Notes under the pieces: generated by a model
The model's database searches: none
What the model saw: the letters and a program-made list of their open reading frames with translations, nothing else
What the model was told of the DNA's origin: nothing
Part shown: in pieces, positions 1-5,688 of the stretch
Layout of the letters: each line of letters starts with the position of its first letter
How positions within the stretch are numbered: position 1 is the stretch's first letter
Translations under genes and position numbers: made by a program
From: Clostridia bacterium
GTDB taxonomy: Bacteria; Bacillota; Clostridia; Lutisporales; Lutisporaceae
NCBI GenBank assembly: GCA_029256365.1
Contig: JAQSYB010000125.1
Location: 1 to 6,063 of the forward strand
DNA length: 6,063 bases
Direction: 5' to 3'

Positions 1-750
1 GGCGAAGAGGTGATTGGCACCTTGAAATTATATTATGCCAAAGAAAATGGTGTTTCCTTTACAAATCAGAAACTAGCCTTAGGATTATCTCAGCTAATCT
101 CTACTCAGCTCGAAATCAGCAAATTAGGCAAACTGAAGGAATTGGCTGCAAAAGCTGAAATAAAGGCGCTTCAGGCTCAGATTAATCCGCACTTTCTATT
201 TAATGCATTAAATACGATTATTTCTTTCTTAAGAACCAATCCCGACGAAGCTCGTGAGCTCATAGTGAATTTATCAACATATTTAAGATATAATATCGAA
301 GAAACAAGTACACTTGTAGATATTAGCAAGGAGCTTCAGCAGGTAAAAGCCTACGTCGAGATAGAAAAAGCACGATTTGGGGATAAGCTCAATGTAACCT
401 ATGATATTGATGAAAATATACAAATTAAGATACCGTCCTTAATCATACAGCCCTTAGTAGAAAATTCAATAAAGCATGGTATTTTAAAGGGCTCTGGTTC
501 TGGTAATGTTAGAATTGAAATAAAAAGGAAGAATTGTAATGACGTGGATATTGCAATAGAGGATGACGGCATAGGTATTTCACAAACTGTCATAGACAGT
601 ATAAAATCAGGTGCTGTTAGAGAAAACAAAATTGGGCTATATAATGTAGATAGCAGACTAAAGTACATTTATGGTGCAGGGCTTATTATTGAAAGACTTC
701 CTGTAGGCACTAAAATCAGTTTTGTTCTTCATGATATCAATAAGATGTAG
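1..750 (+). CDS. LytS-type sensor histidine kinase, C-terminal part (5' end outside window)
   Basis: This is the C-terminal half of a membrane sensor kinase of the LytS/BtsS family (His_kinase plus HATPase_c). It autophosphorylates and passes phosphate to the LytTR regulator just downstream. The frame is open from base 1, and the GTG at 10 lies inside a domain, so the gene starts left of the window. The first ~35 residues look like the end of a GAF domain, followed by a helical linker. The H-box reads QINPHFLFNALN, with the phospho-acceptor His codon at 190-192. The N-box reads QPLVENSIKHG (Asn at 463-465). The ATP-lid boxes are EDDGIGIS and KIGLYNVDSRL. All catalytic motifs are intact. The missing N-terminus should carry the multi-helix 5TM-5TMR_LYT sensor. 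The regulator begins 37 bp later, which indicates an operon. BtsS senses pyruvate; the ligand here is inferred only from the neighbouring transporter. Confidence 0.93.
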   Translation, partial: GEEVIGTLKLYYAKENGVSFTNQKLALGLSQLISTQLEISKLGKLKELAAKAEIKALQAQINPHFLFNALNTIISFLRTNPDEARELIVNLSTYLRYNIEETSTLVDISKELQQVKAYVEIEKARFGDKLNVTYDIDENIQIKIPSLIIQPLVENSIKHGILKGSGSGNVRIEIKRKNCNDVDIAIEDDGIGISQTVIDSIKSGAVRENKIGLYNVDSRLKYIYGAGLIIERLPVGTKISFVLHDINKM

Positions 751-774
751 TTTTAGTGAAGTATTCTAACAAAA

Positions 775-780
775 AGGAGG
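775..780 (+). promoter_or_regulatory. Ribosome binding site supporting the GTG start of the response regulator
   Basis: AGGAGG lies 7 bases before the GTG at 788. This perfect Shine-Dalgarno spacing, and the immediate fit of the receiver-domain N-terminus (MNCIIVDDE), support the GTG as the true start. Confidence 0.85.
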
Positions 781-787
781 TTAAGCA

Positions 788-1489
788 GTGAATTGTATTA
801 TAGTTGATGATGAGTATCCATCAATACAAGAATTAAGCTACTTTATTACCAACTTCAGTTCCATTAAAATTTTAAATACCTTTGATGACAGTATAAAAGC
901 TCTTGAATATTTGCAAAGTCAATATGTTGATGTAATATTTCTCGATATTAACATGCCCAAATTAGACGGTTTGTCTTTAAGCAGAGTATTAAAGACATTT
1001 AAAGCCAAGCCACTTCTTGTTTTCATAAGCGCATACAGCGAACATGCCATTGAAGCCTTTGAGGTTTCTGCCTTTGATTACATATTGAAGCCCTATTCAG
1101 AGAAAAGAATAAAGGATACCCTGCAGAGGCTGGAGAGCTGCACTTCTACTAAATGCAGTTATAATAAAATAACCTTAGGAAAAAACAATAAACTCTATGT
1201 GCTGAATATAAATGATATATACTATTGCGAAGCCAATGAGCATGAGGTCTTGGTATATACCAAGGATGATCAATTTATCGTTTCCTCAAGCATTTCAGAT
1301 TTTTATAAAAAACTTCCTCAGGATAATTTTTTTAGAAGTCATCGTTCCTATATCGTCAATCTGGATAAAATCATTGAAATTATCCCGTGGTTTAACAATA
1401 CCTATATGCTAAAACTGCAAGGATTAAACTCTGAGATTCCAGTAAGCAGACAAAATATATTATTATTTAAAAAATTAATGGGTATATAA
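788..1489 (+). CDS. LytTR-family response regulator
   Basis: This is a 233-residue cytoplasmic response regulator of the LytR/AlgR/BtsR type, of normal family length. Residues 1-115 form a receiver domain: acidic pair D7-D8, phospho-acceptor D53 in FLDINMPKLDG (codon 944-946), S81 as the switch Ser/Thr, and K101 in the LKP motif. Residues ~127-230 form a LytTR DNA-binding domain with the typical YYCEAN start and the FFRSHRSYIVNLDKI core, whose Arg/His residues normally contact DNA. It starts with GTG behind a strong AGGAGG. It is co-directional with the kinase (37 bp gap), so the two are a cognate pair. The stop codon lies inside a terminator hairpin. The nearest likely target is the cstA-family gene downstream, whose promoter region carries a direct repeat. 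Assignment to family is certain; the target is inferred. Confidence 0.95.
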   Translation: MNCIIVDDEYPSIQELSYFITNFSSIKILNTFDDSIKALEYLQSQYVDVIFLDINMPKLDGLSLSRVLKTFKAKPLLVFISAYSEHAIEAFEVSAFDYILKPYSEKRIKDTLQRLESCTSTKCSYNKITLGKNNKLYVLNINDIYYCEANEHEVLVYTKDDQFIVSSSISDFYKKLPQDNFFRSHRSYIVNLDKIIEIIPWFNNTYMLKLQGLNSEIPVSRQNILLFKKLMGI

Positions 1490-1518
1490 ATGTATTTTAT
1501 GTACCCATTTTGTTATTT
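1477..1518 (+). terminator. Rho-independent terminator overlapping the regulator stop codon
   Basis: The arms 1477-1490 and 1496-1509 form a continuous 14-bp stem with one T-G wobble (1485/1501) and a 5-base loop, TGTAT. A T-rich tail (TTTTGTTATTT, ~1508-1518) follows. The stop codon TAA (1487-1489) sits in the 5' arm, so ribosomes finishing the regulator would cover part of the stem. It separates the two-component genes from the transporter gene. Confidence 0.72.
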
Positions 1519-1520
1519 GG

Positions 1521-1545
1521 TGCAAGGTTAAATGCAACCGCTAAA
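1521..1545 (+). repeat. 12-bp-period near-tandem repeat upstream of cstA (candidate LytTR operator)
   Basis: Two direct copies follow one another: TGCAAGGTTAAA (1521-1532) and TGCAACCGCTAAA (1533-1545). They share the TGCAA start and the TAAA end. The repeat covers about -45 to -21 relative to a start site expected near 1566, so it lies over the -35 position where LytTR activators often bind. The second copy contains ACCGCTAA, close to the motif recalled for E. coli BtsR, ACC(G/A)CT(C/T)A. The 12-bp period differs from the ~21-bp period usual for LytTR sites, so the assignment is tentative. Confidence 0.4.
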
Positions 1546-1559
1546 TTCTCATTTATAAT
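1531..1559 (+). promoter_or_regulatory. Putative sigma-A promoter of the cstA-family gene
   Basis: A perfect TATAAT -10 box lies at 1554-1559. At the 17-bp spacing (1531-1536) there is no recognisable -35 box, and there is no TG extension. A good -10 with a poor -35 is typical of activator-dependent promoters. Transcription would start near 1566, leaving a leader of ~32 bases before the ATG. The terminator just upstream supports a separate promoter here. Confidence 0.5.
1532..1546 (+). promoter_or_regulatory. Putative CcpA cre box in the cstA promoter
   Basis: The 15 bases match the Bacillus cre consensus WTGNAANCGNWNNCW at 9 of its 10 defined positions; only the C near the 3' end is an A. 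The site lies between the -35 and -10 positions, where CcpA binding blocks transcription. Catabolite repression fits a carbon-starvation transporter. It overlaps the second copy of the tandem repeat. Confidence 0.4.
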
Positions 1560-1597
1560 GATACTGTACAATAATAATTTATTAGGGGGTATTATTA

Positions 1598-3034
1598 ATG
1601 GTATCATTTTTCTTATCAATTCTTGCCCTATTACTAGGTTACTTTTTTTACAGCAAGATAGTGGACAAGGCCTTTGGAGCTGATGAAAGCATCCAAACTC
1701 CAGCAATTAGACTGGAGGACGGTGTTGACTTCGTACCGATGCCTATGTGGAAAATTTTCTTAATTCAATTCTTAAACATTGCCGGTCTTGGACCAATATT
1801 TGGTGCAATTGCCGGTGCCTTATGGGGTCCTGTGGCTTTCCTATGGATTGTTCTTGGATCTATATTTGCAGGTGGTGTTCATGACTACTTCTCAGGAATG
1901 TTATCCGTAAGACATGATGGAGCAAGTATTCCTGAGGTTGTAGGTATGTATTTAGGAGCTGGCTTTAAAAATTTTATGAGAGGCTTTTCAGTTATCGTAC
2001 TGGTACTTGTTGGTGTAGTATTCCTAACAGGTCCTGCAGGTCTATTAGCAGGCCTAACTCCCAAGCAGTTTGATAAGACCTTCTGGATTTATGTAATATT
2101 TGCATATTATATATTAGCAACCATGCTTCCAATTGATAAGCTCATTGGTAAGGTATATCCAATATTTGGTGTTTGCCTTCTAATAATGGCTATCGGCGTA
2201 TCTGGCGGCATCATATTCGGCGGATATCATATCCCAGAAATAACTTTGGCTAATCTTCACCCGAAACAATTGCCAATATGGCCCTTAATGTTTGTAACCA
2301 TCGCATGCGGAGCTATTTCAGGCTTCCACTCAACTCAATCACCGTTAATGGCTAGATGTATCACTTCAGAAAAGCAAGGTAGAAAAATATTCTACGGCGC
2401 TATGATTGCTGAAGGTGTCGTAGCTCTTATTTGGGCAGCTGCAGCAATTGCTTTCTTCGGCAGCACTGGAGAGCTGGCAGCACAAATGGGCGCTAACGGC
2501 GGACAAGGCTGGGTTGTTAGTACGATTTCAAATACGCTACTGGGCAAAGTAGGTGGAGCTCTTGCTATATTAGGAGTTATCTTCTGCCCAGTTACTTCAG
2601 GCGATACAGCATTTAGAAGTGCAAGATTAACAATTGCTGACTTCTTAAAGTTTAAGCAAGGTCCTATAAAGAATAGACTGATATTAACAGTTCCCCTTTT
2701 CGTTATTGCCTTTGCACTAACACAGATAGACTTCAACGTAGTTTGGAGATATTTCGCTTGGTCAAACCAAACATTGGCTATGATTGTACTATGGGCAGCA
2801 GCTATGTACCTGGCAATTAAAAAGCAGTTCCATTGGATTGCTACAGTACCAGCTACATTCATGACTGCAGTATCAATCACTTATATTTTAGTAGCTCCAG
2901 AAGGATTTAAGCTTGCAACTTCCATCGCCTACCCAGTAGGTTTGGCAGCTGCAGTTGGAGCTCTCGCATTATTCCTTGTTACAGCAAATAAGAAGTCTCA
3001 AGTTATAAAACCAGACAATCAAAAGGTCGCATAA
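1598..3034 (+). CDS. cstA: CstA-family carbon starvation / pyruvate transporter, short form
   Basis: This is a 478-residue polytopic membrane protein of the CstA family (CstA, BtsT/YjiY), with about a dozen hydrophobic segments. Conserved stretches are FLNIAGLGPIFGAIAGALWG (58-77), SGFHSTQSPLMAR (241-253), CPVTSGDTAFRSARL (330-344) and VVWRYFAWSNQTLA (381-394). E. coli relatives of about 700 residues import pyruvate, and CstA has also been linked to peptide uptake. This shorter version ends after the core with a charged tail from ~465. The ATG at 1598 follows AGGGGG (1584-1589) at a spacing of 8. Its place behind a LytS/LytTR pair matches the BtsSR-BtsT logic, so pyruvate or a related small acid is the best substrate guess. 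Expression is probably controlled by the regulator and by carbon status, through sites at 1521-1559. The family is certain; the substrate is inferred. Confidence 0.94.
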   Translation: MVSFFLSILALLLGYFFYSKIVDKAFGADESIQTPAIRLEDGVDFVPMPMWKIFLIQFLNIAGLGPIFGAIAGALWGPVAFLWIVLGSIFAGGVHDYFSGMLSVRHDGASIPEVVGMYLGAGFKNFMRGFSVIVLVLVGVVFLTGPAGLLAGLTPKQFDKTFWIYVIFAYYILATMLPIDKLIGKVYPIFGVCLLIMAIGVSGGIIFGGYHIPEITLANLHPKQLPIWPLMFVTIACGAISGFHSTQSPLMARCITSEKQGRKIFYGAMIAEGVVALIWAAAAIAFFGSTGELAAQMGANGGQGWVVSTISNTLLGKVGGALAILGVIFCPVTSGDTAFRSARLTIADFLKFKQGPIKNRLILTVPLFVIAFALTQIDFNVVWRYFAWSNQTLAMIVLWAAAMYLAIKKQFHWIATVPATFMTAVSITYILVAPEGFKLATSIAYPVGLAAAVGALALFLVTANKKSQVIKPDNQKVA

Positions 3035-3045
3035 ACAAAAACTTT

Positions 3046-3094
3046 ATACACTCTTCTAAACTTGAATCCATAGGTTTAGAAGGGTGTATTTTTT
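3046..3094 (+). terminator. Rho-independent terminator after the cstA-family gene
   Basis: The arms 3046-3061 and 3074-3089 pair over 16 bp with one T-G wobble (3052/3083). The loop has 12 bases. A run of six T residues follows (3089-3094). The hairpin begins 12 bases after the stop codon and isolates the transporter transcript from the next gene. Confidence 0.9.
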
Positions 3095-3116
3095 ATGTGA
3101 ATATTAAAAGGATAAT

Positions 3117-3146
3117 TTTCAACCAATAGCAGAAAATAGTTATAGT
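3117..3146 (+). promoter_or_regulatory. Possible promoter of the FAD-Rieske gene
   Basis: TATAGT at 3141-3146 matches the -10 consensus at 5 of 6 positions. A weak -35 (TTTCAA at 3117-3122, 18-bp spacing, or TTCAAC one base later) precedes it. A promoter is needed between the terminator at 3046-3094 and the gene at 3179, and this is the best candidate seen. A 6-bp inverted repeat, ATTTTC/GAAAAT (3115-3120 and 3132-3137), frames the spacer. Confidence 0.35.
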
Positions 3147-3178
3147 TCCATCGCTAAATTGAACATTGGAGGAAAATT

Positions 3179-4744
3179 ATGAGTCTAGATGAACGAAAAA
3201 ACTTTATTAAACCGCCTGAATCCTACTGGATTGCATCAACTCCCACAACAGATTATCCAACCTTAACAGAGGATATAAAAACTGATATAGTCATCGTCGG
3301 AGGAGGTATGTCCGGTATTTCCTGCGCTTATATGCTCTTAAAAGAAGGTGTCAAGGTTGCTATCCTTGAAGCTGACAGAATTCTGCAGGGTACAACAGGA
3401 CATACAACGGCTAAAATCACTTCACAGCACGGACTAATATATAACAAAATAAAAAGCAAAATGAGCATGGAATTTGCAAAGCAATATGCGGATGCAAATG
3501 AATCTGCCATCAGGTTGATTGAAAAAATGCAAAGGGAGCTTCACATAGATTGTGACTTTATGCATCAGCCATCCTATGTATTTACCCGTCAGGATGAATA
3601 TGTGCAAAAGATTAAGGATGAGGTAGAGACAGCTTCCAGTTTGGGAATAAAGGCTTCCTATGTTGAGGAGATTCCTTTTGACATTCCCATAAAGGCTGCT
3701 GTGCGTTTTGAAAATCAAGCACAGTTTCATCCTAGAAAATACCTTTTGGCCCTTGCAAAGGAAGTAGTCAATCAAGGGGGCAGCATATATGAACATACCA
3801 GAGCCATAGATATAGAGGAAAATGGTGCCTATGTTATTACAACCAACCAAGGAAAAAGAGTAACTGCCGAAAAAGTGATTATCGCATCTCACTATCCTTT
3901 TTACAATAAGCATGGAATGTACTTTGCCAGATTATATACAGAAAGATCCTACTCAATCGCTATTAAAGCAAAGGAAAAGTATCCTGGAGGAATGTATATC
4001 ACCGCAGAGGAACCTGCCAAATCACTGCGTTCCCAGATGAGCGATGATGGTGAGCTTATTATTATAGGCGGCGAACATCATAAAACTGGTCAGGGCAAAG
4101 ATACTACCAGCCACTACGAGGCTTTAATCGCCTTTGCCCATGATCATTTCACAGTGGAAGACATCCCCTATAGATGGTCCACCCAAGACTGCATGACTCT
4201 TGATGATGTGCCATACATCGGACATTATACTGCCGATACACCTAATCTATATATTGCCACAGGCTATAAGAAATGGGGCATGACCACTAGTACGGTTTCA
4301 GCAATGCTTCTAAGCGACTTGATCATACGAGGAAAAAGTCCTTATCAGGATGTCTACAACCCCTCACGAAAAACCATAGGTGCATCCGCAAAAGAATTTG
4401 TGAAGGAAAATATCAATGTGGCGAAAGAGCTTATCAAAGGCAAATTTACGCCAATTCCAAAGGACTTTGACATCAAGCCTGGAGAAGGCAAAGTAATCAA
4501 CGGATTGGGAGAAAGAACCGGTGCATTTCGAGATGAACAAGGTGTGCTGCATTTGGTAAATACAACCTGTACACACATGGGCTGCGAGCTGCAATGGAAC
4601 TCTGCAGAAAGATCTTGGGATTGCCCTTGTCACGGCTCAAGGTTCACCTACGACGGTAAAATAATAGATGGGCCAGCCGTTATGCCATTAGAATACAACA
4701 GAGATGTAAATATCTTTGAAAAGCTAATTAAGGATGATTTTTAA
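3179..4744 (+). CDS. FAD-dependent oxidoreductase with C-terminal Rieske [2Fe-2S] domain (YhfW-like)
   Basis: This 521-residue, apparently cytosolic protein joins a DAO/DadA-type flavin oxidoreductase to a Rieske domain. Residues ~36-66 are the FAD-binding Rossmann motif (DIVIVGGGMSGISCAYML, then acidic E64 for the ribose). GTTGHTTAKITSQHG (71-85) and the later LYIATGYKKWGMTTS (357-371) are further conserved FAD-contacting regions. Residues ~430-521 hold the Rieske fold. The cluster ligands are C464-x-H466 and C482-x2-H485, with 15 residues between them, and C469 and C484 are placed for the disulfide seen in bc1/b6f Rieske proteins. No signal peptide or membrane segment is seen. The ATG follows GGAGG (3168-3172) at a spacing of 6. 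B. subtilis YhfW has the same layout, but its reaction is, to my knowledge, not established. Electrons presumably pass between a substrate at FAD and a partner via the cluster. It is transcribed alone, between two terminators. Confidence 0.93.
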   Translation: MSLDERKNFIKPPESYWIASTPTTDYPTLTEDIKTDIVIVGGGMSGISCAYMLLKEGVKVAILEADRILQGTTGHTTAKITSQHGLIYNKIKSKMSMEFAKQYADANESAIRLIEKMQRELHIDCDFMHQPSYVFTRQDEYVQKIKDEVETASSLGIKASYVEEIPFDIPIKAAVRFENQAQFHPRKYLLALAKEVVNQGGSIYEHTRAIDIEENGAYVITTNQGKRVTAEKVIIASHYPFYNKHGMYFARLYTERSYSIAIKAKEKYPGGMYITAEEPAKSLRSQMSDDGELIIIGGEHHKTGQGKDTTSHYEALIAFAHDHFTVEDIPYRWSTQDCMTLDDVPYIGHYTADTPNLYIATGYKKWGMTTSTVSAMLLSDLIIRGKSPYQDVYNPSRKTIGASAKEFVKENINVAKELIKGKFTPIPKDFDIKPGEGKVINGLGERTGAFRDEQGVLHLVNTTCTHMGCELQWNSAERSWDCPCHGSRFTYDGKIIDGPAVMPLEYNRDVNIFEKLIKDDF

Positions 4745-4754
4745 TGAACTATAA

Positions 4755-4791
4755 AAATGCTCCGAGCTTGCATGCAAGCTTCGGAGCATTT
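4755..4791. terminator. Bidirectional terminator between convergent genes
   Basis: An 11-bp outer stem (4755-4765 with 4781-4791) and a 5-bp inner stem (4766-4770 with 4775-4779) are joined with one bulged T (4780). The loop is CATG. The hairpin lies 10 bases after the + strand stop and 6 bases beyond the end of ftsX on the - strand. Read on the - strand it is followed by TTTTT; on the + strand by only TTT, so termination should be better for the ftsEX transcript. Confidence 0.88.
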
Positions 4792-4797
4792 ATCGCT

Positions 4798-5688
4798 TTA
4801 TGAATTTTTCTTCGCAGATGACAGGCCAAATATACTGCCTGCAGCGCCTAATAGGATGCTAAGGGACATCACAAAGACAATCAAACCCGTTATCAAGATA
4901 TTCTGCGATGGAAGAGGAATAAAGGGCAGGGGACCTGTCAATTGCGCATATACATATTTTAAAGTGAATGCAGCTGTGACAGATGCTAATATCCCTCCTC
5001 CAACTGTGATTACCATACCCTCTAATAAAAAAGGGAATCCAATAAAGGTTTCCGGTGCACCCATTAACCTCAAGGTATTAATCTGCTCCTTATTGTCATA
5101 TATCCCCATTCTAATAATATGAGAAATAATGACCAAGGTTGTTATGCCAACCGCTGTTACAATAAGATACCCAATGAAGCTTAATACCTTGGCAATGCTT
5201 TGAATTCGCTCCAATATTTCTCGGTTGTCCCTGACATGTTCAACTCCTGATATCCCACCTAACTTTTCTAATACATTGCCTATTTGTTCTATGTCAATCT
5301 TCACCTCAATAAATGGACTAAAGGGATTTTCATCGAAATATTCTAGTGCTTTGGCATCTTTCCCTAGTATATCCACCATTCTTCCATAAGCCTCTGACTC
5401 ATCTACCAACCGTACTTCTCTCACACCGTCAATATCCTTCAGCTTTTCAACCATATGCACCAAACCATCATTTCTAATATCCTCTACATAATATACGCTG
5501 ATTTCTGCTTCTCCTTGTATTGCTTCAACAACTTGTCCGCTTATCCACCAACCTGAAACCACCATGGCAAGAATAAAGAATATAAGGCTTGTACTTAAAA
5601 ACGAAAAAAAGTTCGATTTTGCATTTAGCTTTATGATTGTTTTTACTTCCTTTAGAAAGTAGTCTAAATTGTTCCATATCATCTTCAT
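4798..5688 (-). CDS. ftsX: Cell division ABC transporter-like membrane protein FtsX
   Basis: This 296-residue protein has the usual length and layout of FtsX, the membrane partner of FtsE. The complex does not clearly transport a solute. It uses ATP to activate peptidoglycan hydrolases outside the membrane during division or elongation. A cytoplasmic N-terminus is followed by TM1 (~28-50). A large extracellular loop (~51-165) contains the family features EISVYY, DGVREVRLVDESEA and FDENPFSPFIEVKI. TM2 (~168-192), TM3 (~217-245) and TM4 (~263-288) follow. The hallmark NTLRLMGAPETFIGFPFLLEG run precedes and enters TM3. The start codon directly follows the FtsE stop (TAA then ATG), with no strong Shine-Dalgarno site nearby, so translation is probably coupled to ftsE. 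A second ATG two codons on is an alternative start. The gene is last in its operon, with a terminator behind it. Confidence 0.9.
   Translation of the reverse strand: MKMIWNNLDYFLKEVKTIIKLNAKSNFFSFLSTSLIFFILAMVVSGWWISGQVVEAIQGEAEISVYYVEDIRNDGLVHMVEKLKDIDGVREVRLVDESEAYGRMVDILGKDAKALEYFDENPFSPFIEVKIDIEQIGNVLEKLGGISGVEHVRDNREILERIQSIAKVLSFIGYLIVTAVGITTLVIISHIIRMGIYDNKEQINTLRLMGAPETFIGFPFLLEGMVITVGGGILASVTAAFTLKYVYAQLTGPLPFIPLPSQNILITGLIVFVMSLSILLGAAGSIFGLSSAKKNS

Noticed and set aside
10..12. GTG as the start of the histidine kinase
   Set aside because: The frame is open from base 1, no ribosome site precedes it, and a start here would cut through the GAF-like region and remove the sensor.
1512..1532. 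Classical LytTR double site (two GTT-centred repeats ~21 bp apart)
   Set aside because: GTT-containing words occur at 1512-1514 and 1527-1529, but they are 15 bp apart and each misses two or more consensus positions.
1567..1572. Alternative -10 box TACAAT for the cstA-family gene
   Set aside because: It matches 5 of 6 positions, but its best -35 (TTCTCA at 1546) is only 15 bp away. The perfect TATAAT at 1554 is preferred.
1497..1706. 69-codon - strand open frame across the cstA promoter and start
   Set aside because: It overlaps the promoter, ribosome site and N-terminus of the transporter gene on the other strand, with no family resemblance.
2392..2880. 162-codon - strand open frame
   Set aside because: It is antisense to conserved CstA motifs; the translated low-complexity Ala/Ile/Pro sequence reflects the opposite strand.
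3146..3160. Second cre box in front of the FAD-Rieske gene
   Set aside because: It shares the CGCTAAATT core but misses the G, one A and the C of the consensus, so it is too weak to call.
3434..3913. 159-codon - strand open frame
   Set aside because: It is fully antisense to the FAD-domain coding region, which has strong family motifs. The translation is rich in Cys, Phe and Tyr, as expected of a shadow frame.
4757..5122. 121-codon + strand open frame starting in the terminator hairpin
   Set aside because: It lies antisense within the clear ftsX gene, starts inside the hairpin, has no ribosome binding site and its translation shows no recognisable domain.
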